Part shown: one piece after another, positions 14,936-24,163 of the stretch
Position numbering within the stretch: the first letter of the stretch is position 1
Layout: each line of letters opens with the position of its first letter
From: CAVWGP01 sp963754645
GTDB lineage: Bacteria > Pseudomonadota > Alphaproteobacteria > Bin65
Length of the DNA: 64,000 bases
NCBI GenBank assembly: GCA_963754645.1
Contig: CAVWGP010000012.1
Location: forward strand, 186,001 to 250,000
Direction: 5' to 3'
Notes under the pieces: generated by a model
Database searches by the model: none
What the model was told of the DNA's origin: nothing
What the model saw: the letters and a program-made list of their open reading frames with translations, nothing else
Translations under genes and position numbers: made by a program

Positions 14936-17110
14936 GGCTTGCTCCGTTGCGCGGCCTTCAACGGCACGAAGAGGCCGAGATCGCGCCCGACCGCGGCGGC
15001 AAAGCCGGGCGGAATCAGGGTCGCCGAAGTCGCTTCCTCGATCACCGCCGGGCCGCGCACGGCCATGCCGTATTTCAGCCTCTCGCGCTGATAAATCGCG
15101 GACGCGACGAAGCCGCGTTCGGCGAAATAGACCGGCCGGGTGCCGATACGCGCCGGCTTGGGATCGCGGCCGGCGCGGCCCGTCGTCGGCAGCGCGACCG
15201 GCGCGTTGAGACCCTCGGCGCTGACCCGAAGATTGACGATCTCGATCGCCTCGCCCTCGTAGAAAAACGCGTAGCGCGAGCGGTAGAGCTTGCCGAAGGC
15301 CGCGAGCAAGGCCTTCAGGCCGGCGCGGTCCAGCGCGCGGTCTTGCACGGGCAGCGGCAGCAGCAATTCGTAGGTCTGGCCGAGCACTTTCAGATCGGCG
15401 AGGCGCGTCAGGCGGATGCGCTTGGCGTCGTAGCCCTGCGCCGCGAGTTCGCGCCGGCCCGCCTCCTCCATCGCCCGGTAACGCGCTTCAAGATCGCCAA
15501 GATCGGCCTTGTCCGCCACCGCGCCGCCGACCGCCGAGACGTAATCGTGGCGCATCTCGGTGACCAGCAGGCCGATGGCCGAGAACGTGCCGGGCAGCGG
15601 CGGGATCACCGCCTCGGCCATGCCGAGTTCTTGCGCGATATCGACGGCATGCACGCCGCCGGCGCCGCCGAACGAGAGCAAGGCGAAATCGCGCGGATCG
15701 ATGCCGCGCTGGATCGTCACCGTCGCGATGCCCTTGATCATGTTGGCGTTGACGACGCGCACGATGCCGAGCGCGGCGTCCTCGACCGAGAGGCGCATCT
15801 GCCGCGCCAACGGCGCCACGGCGCGGCGTGCCGCCTCGGCATCGAGCGTCATCTGGCCGGCGTTGAAATTCGCGGGATTGAGCCGGCCGAGCACGACATT
15901 GGCGTCCGTCACCGTCGCCTCGGCGCCGCCGCGCCCGTAGCAGGCCGGCCCCGGCTCGGCGCCGGCCGAATGCGGGCCGACATTGAGCGCGCCGCCGCGG
16001 TCGATCCACGCGATCGAGCCGCCGCCGGCGCCGATGATGTGCAGATCGATAATCGGAATCTTGACCGGCAAGCCCTGGAACGCGCCCTCGGTGGTGACGC
16101 GCGAGACGCCGCCCTCGACCAGCCCGATATCGAAGGACGTGCCGCCCATATCGACCGAGACGATGCGCGGCCGCTTGTTGCGCCGGCCGTAGAACGCGGC
16201 CGCGACGACGCCGCCCGCCGGCCCGGAATTCACGGTGGTGACGGCGAGGCGCTTGGCGTGCGCGACCGAGGTCGAACCGCCATTGGCCTGAATGACGGAG
16301 AGGCGCGCCGCGCCAAGCTCGCCGCGGATGCGCTCCTCCAGCCGCGCCAAATATTTGCGCATCACGGGCGCCAGGTAGGAATTCATCACCGTCGTATCGG
16401 CGCGCTCATATTCGCGGTATTCGGGACTGACGTCGCTGGAAATGCTGATCGGCAGATCGGGGAAGCGCTCGGCCAGGATCGCCGCCGCGCGCCGCTCGTG
16501 CGCCGGGTTCAGGAACGAAAACAGGAAGCAAATCGCGACGGCTTCGATGCCCTCGCGCGCGAAGAGTTCCGCGGCGGCGCGCACCGTGGCCTCGTCGAGC
16601 GGAGCCAGGATTTGGCCGCCGGCGTCGATTCGCTCGGTGGCTTCAAGACACAAATGGCGCGGCACCAGCGGCGGCGGCCGATCGACGGTGAAATCGTAGA
16701 GGCCCTCATGCGGGCGCATGACGCGGCCGATCTCGAGCACGTCGCGAAAGCCCGCGCGTGGTGAGGAATCCGACCTTGGCGCCGGTGCGCTCGATCAGGG
16801 CATTGGTCCCCGTCGTCGACCCATGCACGACTTCCTCGATCGCCTCGGGCGGAACGCCCGCCGCCTTGGCCACGGCGTGTATGCCGTTCATCACCCCGTC
16901 GGCCCGGTTCGACGGCGTCGTGTTGACTTTGACGGCCACCAGCCGCCGGCCGCCGCGATCCGTCAGCACGATATCGGTGAAGGTGCCGCCGACATCGACC
17001 GCGACGCGCAGATTGCGCGCTTGCGGCTTGGCGGCGCGGCGCCCCGGTTGTCCGCCCGGCGAGCCCCCGGCCTCCGCCTTGCGCGGCGTGTCCTTGCGAA
17101 ATCCGGTCAT
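14932..17110 (-). CDS. hyuA: hydantoinase A / oxoprolinase family ATPase subunit, +1 frameshift
   Basis: The N-terminal part from ATG 17110 has the ATP-binding VAVDVGGTFTDIVL (36-49) and HGSTTGTNALIER. At 16751-16753 a run of three C (G on the coding strand) puts the frame off. The other frame continues FRDVLEIGRVMRPHEGLYDF and runs to 14932 with VDMGGTSFDIGLV, GAGGGSIAWID and GPACYG. Dropping one base gives 725 residues, a normal length. HyuA family proteins couple ATP hydrolysis to ring opening with HyuB. Starts 11 bp after the PyrD-like gene. Confidence 0.88.
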
Positions 17111-17121
17111 CGTCTTGAGCG

Positions 17122-18054
17122 TTACGCGACTTGCACGTTGGGAATATTCTCGCGCGCGCGCATCGCGCCGGTGAGATCGCGCGCCCGGGCCAGGCCCTTG
17201 CGGCGGCAGAACGCCTCGATTCCGTCGATGATATCGAGCATGGCGGTGGGATGCACGAAGCTGATCGTGCCGACCTGCACCGCCGCGCAGCCCACCATCA
17301 TATATTCGATCGCATCGGACGCATTGGAAATGCCGCCGCAGCCGATGACCGGAATGCGCACCGCGCGCGCCACCTGCCACGCCATGCGCAGCAAGACCGG
17401 CTTCAAGGCGGGCCCCGTCATGCCGCCGGTGATGTTGCCGAGCGCGGGCCGGAAATTGTCGATATCGACCGCCATGCCGAGCAGGCCGTTGGCCACCGTC
17501 ACCGCGTCGGCGCCGCCGGCTTCCGCGGCTTGCGCAATGGCGGCGATGTCGGTGACGTTGGGCGTGAGCTTGGCCCAGATCGGCCGATCGGTCGAGTTTT
17601 TCATGCGCCGGATGACGCGGCGCGTCGCCTCGGCATCCATCGAGAAGGCGCGGCCGTCTTCCGCGAGGTTCGGACAGGAGACATTCGCCTCGATCGCGCG
17701 CACGCCCGGCACGCTGACATAGGCCGTTAGCTTTCCGAACGCCTCGATCGACGGCGCCGAAACGCTGGCGATGAGCGGCGTGTCGAAGCGGCGGTAGAAC
17801 GGGACGAGCTCGTTGACATAGTGCTCCGGCCCCTTGCACGGGATGCCGATCGCCATCAGCGTCGCATCCTTGTATTCGACGACGCGCGGCGGCGGGCAGC
17901 CCTCGCGCTTATCCGGCGTGATCGTCTTGGTCAGGATGGCGCCGAGCCGGTTCAGGTCCATGACCTTGTCCATGCCCTCGGCGAAGGTCCCGGAGCCCGG
18001 CATGACCGGATTGCGGAACCGCAATCCGCCGATATCGACCGCCATGTCTACCAT
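17122..18054 (-). CDS. PyrD class 1B-like FMN dehydrogenase, altered substrate loop
   Basis: 310 residues with the dihydroorotate dehydrogenase 1B fold: NPVMPGSGTF, Lys43 in TKTIT, EANVSCPN with catalytic-base Cys127, KLTPNVTDI, GGMTGPALKPV, and FMN phosphate loops VIGCGGI and VQVGT. The loop that in class 1 enzymes reads N-x-x-G-x-x-N and contacts orotate is here MAIGIPC (67-73), with both Asn replaced, and the later NT pair is NG (189-190). The flavoprotein core is intact but orotate may not be the substrate. Overlaps the pyrK-like gene by 7 bp and is followed closely by hyuA, pointing to oxidation or reduction of a related cyclic ureide. Confidence 0.82.
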   Translation of the reverse strand: MVDMAVDIGGLRFRNPVMPGSGTFAEGMDKVMDLNRLGAILTKTITPDKREGCPPPRVVEYKDATLMAIGIPCKGPEHYVNELVPFYRRFDTPLIASVSAPSIEAFGKLTAYVSVPGVRAIEANVSCPNLAEDGRAFSMDAEATRRVIRRMKNSTDRPIWAKLTPNVTDIAAIAQAAEAGGADAVTVANGLLGMAVDIDNFRPALGNITGGMTGPALKPVLLRMAWQVARAVRIPVIGCGGISNASDAIEYMMVGCAAVQVGTISFVHPTAMLDIIDGIEAFCRRKGLARARDLTGAMRARENIPNVQVA

Positions 18055-18905
18055 GACACCGCCTCCTGAATTCCGAACACCGGACCTTCCCAGCACACCC
18101 GCCGATAGGTCAAGGCGCCGCTGGGCGTGCGAAATTCGCGCACGCACGCGAAACACATGCCGATGCCGCAGCCCATGCGCTGTTCGAGCGCGACCTCGCC
18201 CGCGATGCCGTATTCCTTGCCGAGACGCTGCAGCAGCATCAGCAGGCGGTTGGAGCCGCAGGTGATGAGAAAATCGCCGCCGTCTTTCTCGATCAGGCCG
18301 CGCAGCAGGCGTTCGACATTTTCGATCGCGCTGGTGCCCTCGCTGTCCGTCACGGCGATGACATCGGCGCCCACCGAGCGGAGATAGTCGACCGCCATCA
18401 AATGTTGCGGGCTGCGCGCGCTGAGGATCGCCGTGGTCCGCAATCCGCGCCGATTGGCCGCCTCGGCCACCGGCGCCAGCGTCGCCAAGCCGACGCCGCG
18501 CGCGACCTGGATGACGTGGCGCAATTTGGGATCGAAATTGAACCGCCGGCCCAACGGCCCGAACATGTTGAGGCTATCGCCCTTCCTCAGGCCGGCCAGC
18601 GTCGTGGTTCCCGCGCCGACGATCTTGTAGAGAAACTCGATGCGGCCGGCGGGCCGGTCGATACGATAGATGCTCATCGGCCGGCGCAAGAAGGGCGCGT
18701 GCGACCCGACAACGGGACACAGCAGATGAAAGAATTGTCCGGGCTCGGCCTTGGACGCGCCGTCGCTGGCGTCGAGCACGAGGTGCTTGTAGCTGTCGTT
18801 GATCCAATCGTTCTTGATCACCGGGCACAGCGTTTCGGCGACCGGCCACGGTGAGATTTCCGGGGCGGATGCGTGATCTACAGCCGTGTCTTGGGTTCCC
18901 GCCAT
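18048..18905 (-). CDS. PyrK-like FAD / 2Fe-2S electron-transfer subunit
   Basis: 285 residues of the ferredoxin-reductase type found with PyrD 1B. Seen: the FAD-binding LRRPMSIYRID, KIVGAGTTTLAGLRKGD, an NAD-binding region starting VARGVGLATLAPVAEAA, and the C-terminal 2Fe-2S site MGCGIGMCFACV plus a later Cys in RRVCWEGP. It would pass electrons between NAD(H) and the partner FMN protein encoded immediately downstream. An N-terminal extension of about 25 residues precedes the domain, so the start is uncertain. The upstream FHA-cyclase ends 72 bp away on the same strand. Confidence 0.85.
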   Translation of the reverse strand: MAGTQDTAVDHASAPEISPWPVAETLCPVIKNDWINDSYKHLVLDASDGASKAEPGQFFHLLCPVVGSHAPFLRRPMSIYRIDRPAGRIEFLYKIVGAGTTTLAGLRKGDSLNMFGPLGRRFNFDPKLRHVIQVARGVGLATLAPVAEAANRRGLRTTAILSARSPQHLMAVDYLRSVGADVIAVTDSEGTSAIENVERLLRGLIEKDGGDFLITCGSNRLLMLLQRLGKEYGIAGEVALEQRMGCGIGMCFACVREFRTPSGALTYRRVCWEGPVFGIQEAVSW

Positions 18906-18977
18906 GCTGCTCTTGTGCTCTGATGCGGCGACACTATCCGACGCGCGGCGCGCGGCAACAAGCCCTTCGTGCCGCGC

Positions 18978-19820
18978 CTAAGTGAGCCGGCGGCCCGATT
19001 CGCTGGATTGGATGCGGTACACGCGCAGCGGCTCGGCGATGTTCTTGACCGTCTGTTCGCCGAGATCCTCGTAATCGAGCTGCAGCTTGTTCTTGATCTG
19101 ATCGTAGACCGGGCCCGAGATGCAAAGACCGCCGGGCGGCGACAGGGTTTCGAGCCGCGCGGCGATATTGACGCCGTCGCCGTAAAGATCGTCGCCGTCG
19201 GCAATGACGTCGCCGATATTGATGCCCATGCGAAAGGTGATGCGCTTGTCGCTCGGCCCGAAGGAACGGCCGACGATCGAGGCCTGGATGTCGACGGCGC
19301 AGCGCACCGCGTCCACGATGCTGGCGAACTCGGCCAGAATGCCGTCGCCGATGACCTTGAAAATGCGTCCGCGATAGCGCTGGACCAGCGGATCGAACAG
19401 ATCGCGCCGGCAGCTTTTGAGCGCGGCCAGGGTGGCGCCCTCGTCTTCGCCCATCATGCGGCTGTAGCCGACGACGTCGGCGGCCAGGATCGCCGCCAGG
19501 CGGCGGGCGCCGCTGATGTCGGCGCGCTTGATGACGACCGGCGTCGGCGGGCCGAGCGGCTGGCCGCGTTTCTTGACCATCTCGGCCGGAGTCGTGCGGT
19601 ACTTGCCGAACATCACCGGGTCGTCGGGGCCGACGACCGATTGCTTGATCTTGCGCCACTCGCCTTCGCGCATGATGAACGTGCCGAAGCTCGAACCCAG
19701 ATCGATGACCGAGAATTGCCCGTCCTTGGTGTCGTTCATCTCGGCATGCTCGCGCGACACCGACGGGTCGGTGAGCACGATGTCCGATCGCGGACTACGC
19801 CCAATCTTGTAGACGGACAT
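18978..19820 (-). CDS. FHA domain-class III nucleotidyl cyclase fusion
   Basis: 280 residues, cytoplasmic. Residues 1-75 form a forkhead-associated domain (IGRSPRSDIVL, VSREHAE, IDLGSSFGTFI) that should bind phosphothreonine peptides. Residues 105-270 are a class III cyclase with metal Asp115 (AADVVGYS) and Asp159 (KVIGDG) and DDLYGDGVNIAARLE, so it looks active. ATG 19820 begins the FHA domain; an ATG at 19841 is possible. The architecture implies cyclase output controlled by Ser/Thr phosphorylation. The same strand continues 72 bp later with the PyrK-PyrD-HyuA-HyuB genes, so it may head that operon. Confidence 0.87.
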   Translation of the reverse strand: MSVYKIGRSPRSDIVLTDPSVSREHAEMNDTKDGQFSVIDLGSSFGTFIMREGEWRKIKQSVVGPDDPVMFGKYRTTPAEMVKKRGQPLGPPTPVVIKRADISGARRLAAILAADVVGYSRMMGEDEGATLAALKSCRRDLFDPLVQRYRGRIFKVIGDGILAEFASIVDAVRCAVDIQASIVGRSFGPSDKRITFRMGINIGDVIADGDDLYGDGVNIAARLETLSPPGGLCISGPVYDQIKNKLQLDYEDLGEQTVKNIAEPLRVYRIQSSESGRRLT

Positions 19821-20025
19821 TGCTACCGGTCCTGCATCCAAGCGGGCGAGTTTCGAGTTTGAGCCGCACCTGAGCTAATTCCGCACCGTACCTTCATGCC
19901 ACGCCATCGCAGTATACATGGGCGGTTCCGGCGCGGAAACGGTCAAGAATGCAAGCGCGCCGACGCATGCCACACCCATCGACCAAGCTTGGCTTACTTC
20001 CTTGTTCCCATGCGCCTGGGTTGTT

Positions 20026-21027
20026 ATGACACACAAATCGTTAACGCAATTGTTTATTCCATCCGGCCACGAGCATTTGACCGATAGCGCCGCGCCTCGC
20101 GCCCCAGCCGATCCCGAGCCATCCAGCACCGCGCCCGCTCTCCCGGAGCGGCACTCGGGTTATGGTGGAATCCCGATCCTGCTGGTCGCCATCGTCCTGT
20201 TCGTTTCGATGGACACGCTCGTGAAGTATCTGGCCGAAACCTATTCGGTGGTTCAGATATCGGCGGTCCGCTTCGCTTCGCACCAAATTCTGGCCCTTGG
20301 CGTCATGTGCCTCGTTCCGCGATTGCGCCCGCAGTTGGTGCCGCGCCGCTGGAAGGGTCAATTGTCGCGGTCCGCGGTTCTCGCGGCGACGACGCTCATT
20401 TTTTTCACCGCGCTCAGCGTGCTTCCGCTGGCCGATACTGTTGCGATTTCCGCCGCCTCGCCCCTGTTGGTCGTGGCGTTTTCCGCCCTTTTCATGGGCG
20501 AGAAAGTCGGGCCGCGGCGTTGGACGGCGGCGGCCATCGGCTTCGTCGGCGTGCTCGTCATCATGCGGCCTGGCTTCGGCTTCACCTGGGCCATGCTGCT
20601 GCCGCTCGGATGCGCTTTCCTGTACACGGCCTATCAAATCCTGACCCGCGCGATCTCGGCCAACGACCACGCCATGACGACGTTCCTGTTCACGCCCGTC
20701 GTGGGACTGATCGTAACCGGGGCGCTGGCGCCGTTCTTCTGGCAGCCGCCGACGTTTTTCGATCTTGTCATCCTGTCCCTGCCCGGCATCCTGGGCGGCT
20801 TGGCCCATTTGCTGATGATCGTCGCCTTCACGCGCAGCGAGGCCTCGCTGGTTTCGCCGTTCTTCTATTTCAACGTGGCACTCGCCACGATTTTCGGCTG
20901 GGCGGTGTTCAACCATATTCCCGATCTCTATACATTCCTGGGCGCCGGCATCGTTGCCGCGTCGGGAATCTACATCTCCTATCGCGAGCGCGTGCTGCTG
21001 AAGGCGCGCCGGCGGGCCGCCGGCTGA
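20026..21027 (+). CDS. EamA/DMT family transporter
   Basis: Inner-membrane protein with about ten hydrophobic helices in two EamA repeats (for example ILLVAIVLFVSMDTLVKYL and FLYTAYQILTRAIS). DMT members export metabolites; the substrate here is unknown. The start is uncertain: ATG 20026 gives 333 residues with a polar 45-residue N-terminus, and an earlier in-frame ATG is at 19918. No clear RBS for either. The 19821-20025 region, divergent from the FHA-cyclase, shows no other gene. Confidence 0.85.
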   Translation: MTHKSLTQLFIPSGHEHLTDSAAPRAPADPEPSSTAPALPERHSGYGGIPILLVAIVLFVSMDTLVKYLAETYSVVQISAVRFASHQILALGVMCLVPRLRPQLVPRRWKGQLSRSAVLAATTLIFFTALSVLPLADTVAISAASPLLVVAFSALFMGEKVGPRRWTAAAIGFVGVLVIMRPGFGFTWAMLLPLGCAFLYTAYQILTRAISANDHAMTTFLFTPVVGLIVTGALAPFFWQPPTFFDLVILSLPGILGGLAHLLMIVAFTRSEASLVSPFFYFNVALATIFGWAVFNHIPDLYTFLGAGIVAASGIYISYRERVLLKARRRAAG

Positions 21028-21103
21028 GCGCCCAAAAGTCCGGGGACAAGTCAGCCGCGCGGCTTGCTCCCCGATGCGAACTCGCCCTTATACAATCCGC
21101 TCG

Positions 21104-22111
21104 ATGTCCGCCGTCACGCGCGTCGAACCCCATTCCCCGCCCGCCCCTTCCGCGGTGCCGTTTCGGCACCGTCACCTTCTGGGTATTGAAGGGCTCATGG
21201 CGGACGAAATCACCGAAATCCTCGACCTCGCCGATCGCCACGTCGAGTTCAACCGTCGCGGCGGCAACAAGTCCTCGCTGATGCGCGGCCGGACCATGGT
21301 CAATTTGTTCTTCGAAAGCTCGACGCGGACGCGCACCAGCTTCGAACTTGCCGGCAAGCGCCTCGGCATCAACGTCATCAACATGTCGGCCGACGGCAGC
21401 TCGGTCAAAAAAGGCGAGACGCTGCTCGACACGGCGATCACGCTGAATGCGATGCACATCGACGTGCTCGTCGTCCGGCATCCCGAGAGCGGCGCCGTCA
21501 AGCTGCTGTCGGACAAGGTCAACTGCATCGTGATGAACGGCGGCGACGGCCAGCACGAACATCCGACCCAGGCGCTGCTCGACGCGCTCGCGATCCGCCG
21601 CCGCCTGGGGCGGCTCAAGGGCCTCACCGTGACGATTTGCGGCGACGTGCTGCACAGCCGCGTCGCGCGCTCGAACATCCATCTTCTGAACATCATGGGC
21701 GCGCGCGTCCGCGTCGTGGCGCCGCCGACGCTGCTGCCCGCCGCCATCGAGCGGCTCGGCGTCGAAGCCTTCACCGACATGAAGAGCGGCCTCGCCGAGG
21801 CCGACATCGTCATGATGCTGCGCTTGCAGCACGAGCGCATGCAGGGCCGCTACGTGCCCTCGGTCCGCGAATATTTCCGCTTCTACGGCCTCGATTACCA
21901 AAAGCTCGAAGCCGCCAAGCCCGATGCGCTGATCATGCATCCCGGGCCGATGAATCGCGGCGTCGAAATCGATTCCGAAGTCGCCGACGATTACGGCCGC
22001 AGCCTGATCCAGGAGCAGGTCGAGATGGGCGTCGCGGTGCGCATGGCGTGCCTCGATATTCTGACGCGCGGGCTGCGCTCAAACGCTCCAGCCGCGGAGA
22101 ATGCCGTCTGA
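21104..22111 (+). CDS. pyrB: aspartate carbamoyltransferase catalytic subunit
   Basis: Joins carbamoyl phosphate and aspartate in pyrimidine synthesis. 335 residues from ATG 21104, with an N-terminal extension of about 20 relative to enterobacterial PyrB. Seen: carbamoyl-phosphate loop ESSTRTRTSFE (71-81), HPTQALLD, VLHSRVARSN, MMLRLQHERM and MHPGPMNRGVEID. TGATG junction with pyrC downstream (one shared base), so the pair is co-translated, as in other proteobacteria where a PyrC-like partner helps assemble PyrB. Confidence 0.94.
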   Translation: MSAVTRVEPHSPPAPSAVPFRHRHLLGIEGLMADEITEILDLADRHVEFNRRGGNKSSLMRGRTMVNLFFESSTRTRTSFELAGKRLGINVINMSADGSSVKKGETLLDTAITLNAMHIDVLVVRHPESGAVKLLSDKVNCIVMNGGDGQHEHPTQALLDALAIRRRLGRLKGLTVTICGDVLHSRVARSNIHLLNIMGARVRVVAPPTLLPAAIERLGVEAFTDMKSGLAEADIVMMLRLQHERMQGRYVPSVREYFRFYGLDYQKLEAAKPDALIMHPGPMNRGVEIDSEVADDYGRSLIQEQVEMGVAVRMACLDILTRGLRSNAPAAENAV

Positions 22112-23415
22112 TGGCGCAATCGGGCATGGTCGCCTATGTCAACGCGCGGCTGATCGATCCGGCGAGCGGAACCGATATCAAGGGCGCGCTCGTGACCGAG
22201 GGCGGAACGATCCGCGATTTCGGCCCGCGCCTGTTCGGCGACGGGATTCCGATCGGCGTCAACGTCGTCGATTGCGGCGGCAAGATCCTGTGCCCCGGCC
22301 TCGTCGACATGCGCGTCCAGCTCGGTGAGCCGGGCCAGGAACACAAGGAAACGATCGCGTCCGCGTGCCGCGCTGCGTCCGCCGGCGGCGTGACGGCCAT
22401 GGTGTGCCTGCCGAACACCGATCCGGTGATCGACGACGTGTCCGGCGTCGAATTCATCGCGCGCCGCGCCCGCGAGGTGCGCGCCACCAAGGTTTTCTGC
22501 TACGCCGCCGTGTCGCAAGGCACCGAGGGACGCGAGCTTGCCGAAATCGGCTTGCTGTCCGAGATGGGCGCGGTCGGCTTTACCGACGGGACGAAGACGG
22601 TCGCCGATGCGCAGTTGATGCGGCGCGCCCTGTCCTATTCGCGCGCCTTCGATACGGTGATCCTGCAGCATCCGGAAGAACCGGCGCTGGCGCGCGGCGG
22701 CGCGATGAACGAGGGCGAAATTTCCATGCGACTCGGCCTGGCCGGAATTCCGGCGGTGGCCGAAGTCATGATGATCGAGCGCGATTTGCGGCTGGTCGAA
22801 CTGACCGGCGCCCGGTTGCACGTCATGCATGTGTCCACCGCCGAAGGCGTCGATGTCTTGCGCCGGGCCAAGGCGCGCGGCATCGCCGTGACATGCGACA
22901 CCGCGCCGCCCTATTTCACGCTCACCGAAAGCGACATCGGCGACTACCGCACGTTTTGCAAAGTCTCGCCGCCGCTGCGCGCCGAACGCGACCGCGACGC
23001 GATCGTCGCCGGCCTCGCCGACGGCACGATCGACGCCATCGCCAGCGATCACACGCCACAGGATCAAGACACCAAGCGCGTGCCCTTCGCCCAGGCCGAG
23101 CCGGGCATGATCGGCCTCGAAACCTTGCTGCCGCTGGCGCTCGCGCTTCACCACAAAGGCAAGGTTGCGCTGCTCGAGGTGTTGCGCAAGCTGACCTCGG
23201 CGCCCGCCGCGATCCTGCGCCTGCCGCTCGGCCGCCTGGCCAAGGGCGCCGCCGCCGATCTGGTGCTGCTCGATCCGGACAAGCCATGGGTCGTCAAGGC
23301 CAAGGCGCTGCGCAGCAAATCGAAAAACTCGCCGTTCGACGACATGCCGGTTCAAGGCCAGGTCCAGCGCACCGTCGTGGCGGGCCGAACGCTTTACGAT
23401 GTCGCCGAAGCATGA
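22111..23415 (+). CDS. pyrC: dihydroorotase-like protein, metal-binding HxH motif lost
   Basis: 434 residues of the amidohydrolase/dihydroorotase type I family: CPGLVDM, GGVTAMVCLPNT, LHVMHVSTAEGV, a late SDHTPQ, LPLALAL and LTSAPAAILRLP. The paired metal histidines (HxH, as in DxHVHLREPG) are replaced by Arg68 and Gln70 (DMRVQLGEPG), and the usual EHCED-type segment is QHPEE. The protein is therefore probably a catalytically inactive PyrC', known in some bacteria to support PyrB assembly. An active dihydroorotase should be encoded elsewhere. Overlaps pyrB by one base. Confidence 0.88.
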   Translation: MAQSGMVAYVNARLIDPASGTDIKGALVTEGGTIRDFGPRLFGDGIPIGVNVVDCGGKILCPGLVDMRVQLGEPGQEHKETIASACRAASAGGVTAMVCLPNTDPVIDDVSGVEFIARRAREVRATKVFCYAAVSQGTEGRELAEIGLLSEMGAVGFTDGTKTVADAQLMRRALSYSRAFDTVILQHPEEPALARGGAMNEGEISMRLGLAGIPAVAEVMMIERDLRLVELTGARLHVMHVSTAEGVDVLRRAKARGIAVTCDTAPPYFTLTESDIGDYRTFCKVSPPLRAERDRDAIVAGLADGTIDAIASDHTPQDQDTKRVPFAQAEPGMIGLETLLPLALALHHKGKVALLEVLRKLTSAPAAILRLPLGRLAKGAAADLVLLDPDKPWVVKAKALRSKSKNSPFDDMPVQGQVQRTVVAGRTLYDVAEA

Positions 23416-23456
23416 TACCGCGGCGCGTTTGAGCGGGCGCGGCTCGGGACACGGCG

Positions 23457-24125
23457 ATGCCCAATCCCTTTTTCTGGTCTTTCACCTTACCCTATCTCGC
23501 GGGGGCCTTCGCCTTCGGCTATCTCTTGGGCTCGATTCCGTTCGGGCTGTTGCTGACGCGCCTTGCCGGGCTCGGCGATATCCGCAAGATCGGCTCGGGC
23601 AATATCGGCGCCACCAACGTGTTGCGCACCGGGCGTAAGAGCCTCGCCTTGGCAACCTTGCTGCTCGATGGCGGCAAGGGCGCCGTCGCGCTGTTGCTCG
23701 TCTATTGGCGCTTCGGGCCCGATATGGCGCTCGCCGCCGGCATGGGCGCCATGCTCGGACATGTCTTTCCCATCTGGCTCAAATTCAGGGGCGGCAAGGG
23801 TGTGGCGACCGCGCTCGGCACGCTCTTGGCCGCCGCATGGCCGATCGGTGCGCTGGCCTGCGCAACCTGGCTTGTCGTCGCTGGGTTGTTCCGAATTTCG
23901 TCGCTCGCCGCGCTCGCGGCACTGGCCTTGGCGCCGGTCTATGCCTGGCTCTTCGATCGCGCCTCGATGCCCGCGCTCGGCAGCCCGATCGTTTATGTTC
24001 ATACTTCGGCACTCGCAGCGCTCATCGCCGTGTTGGTTTGGCTGCGCCACGGCGCAAACATCAAACGAATTCTGTCTGGCACTGAGCCCAAGATCGGCCA
24101 AAGGTCCGAAACCAAGCCGGGCTGA
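23457..24125 (+). CDS. plsY: glycerol-3-phosphate acyltransferase PlsY
   Basis: Inner-membrane enzyme acylating glycerol-3-phosphate from acyl-phosphate, first step of phospholipid synthesis. The three PlsY motifs are visible: GYLLGSIPFG with GSGNIGATNV (motif 1), GHVFPIWLKFRGGKGVATALG (motif 2), and a C-terminal HGANIKRILSGTEPKIG (motif 3). About five membrane spans; 222 residues. Lies in the pyrB-pyrC-plsY-dprA-topA order common in alphaproteobacteria. Confidence 0.94.
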   Translation: MPNPFFWSFTLPYLAGAFAFGYLLGSIPFGLLLTRLAGLGDIRKIGSGNIGATNVLRTGRKSLALATLLLDGGKGAVALLLVYWRFGPDMALAAGMGAMLGHVFPIWLKFRGGKGVATALGTLLAAAWPIGALACATWLVVAGLFRISSLAALAALALAPVYAWLFDRASMPALGSPIVYVHTSALAALIAVLVWLRHGANIKRILSGTEPKIGQRSETKPG

Positions 24126-24163
24126 GCCTTGTCAAGACGCGCGATAGAACATATAAAGAACGT

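Noticed and set aside
14947..16764. 605-codon plus-strand frame opposite hyuA
   Set aside because: Composition is Arg/Gly/Asp-rich and lacks motifs, whereas the opposite strand gives clear HyuA.
17122..18905. Ordinary pyrDK for pyrimidine synthesis, because pyrB and pyrC are 3 kb away
   Set aside because: Considered seriously, but pyrDK are on the opposite strand, bound to hyuAB, and the PyrD-like protein lacks the substrate Asn residues; kept as the alternative.
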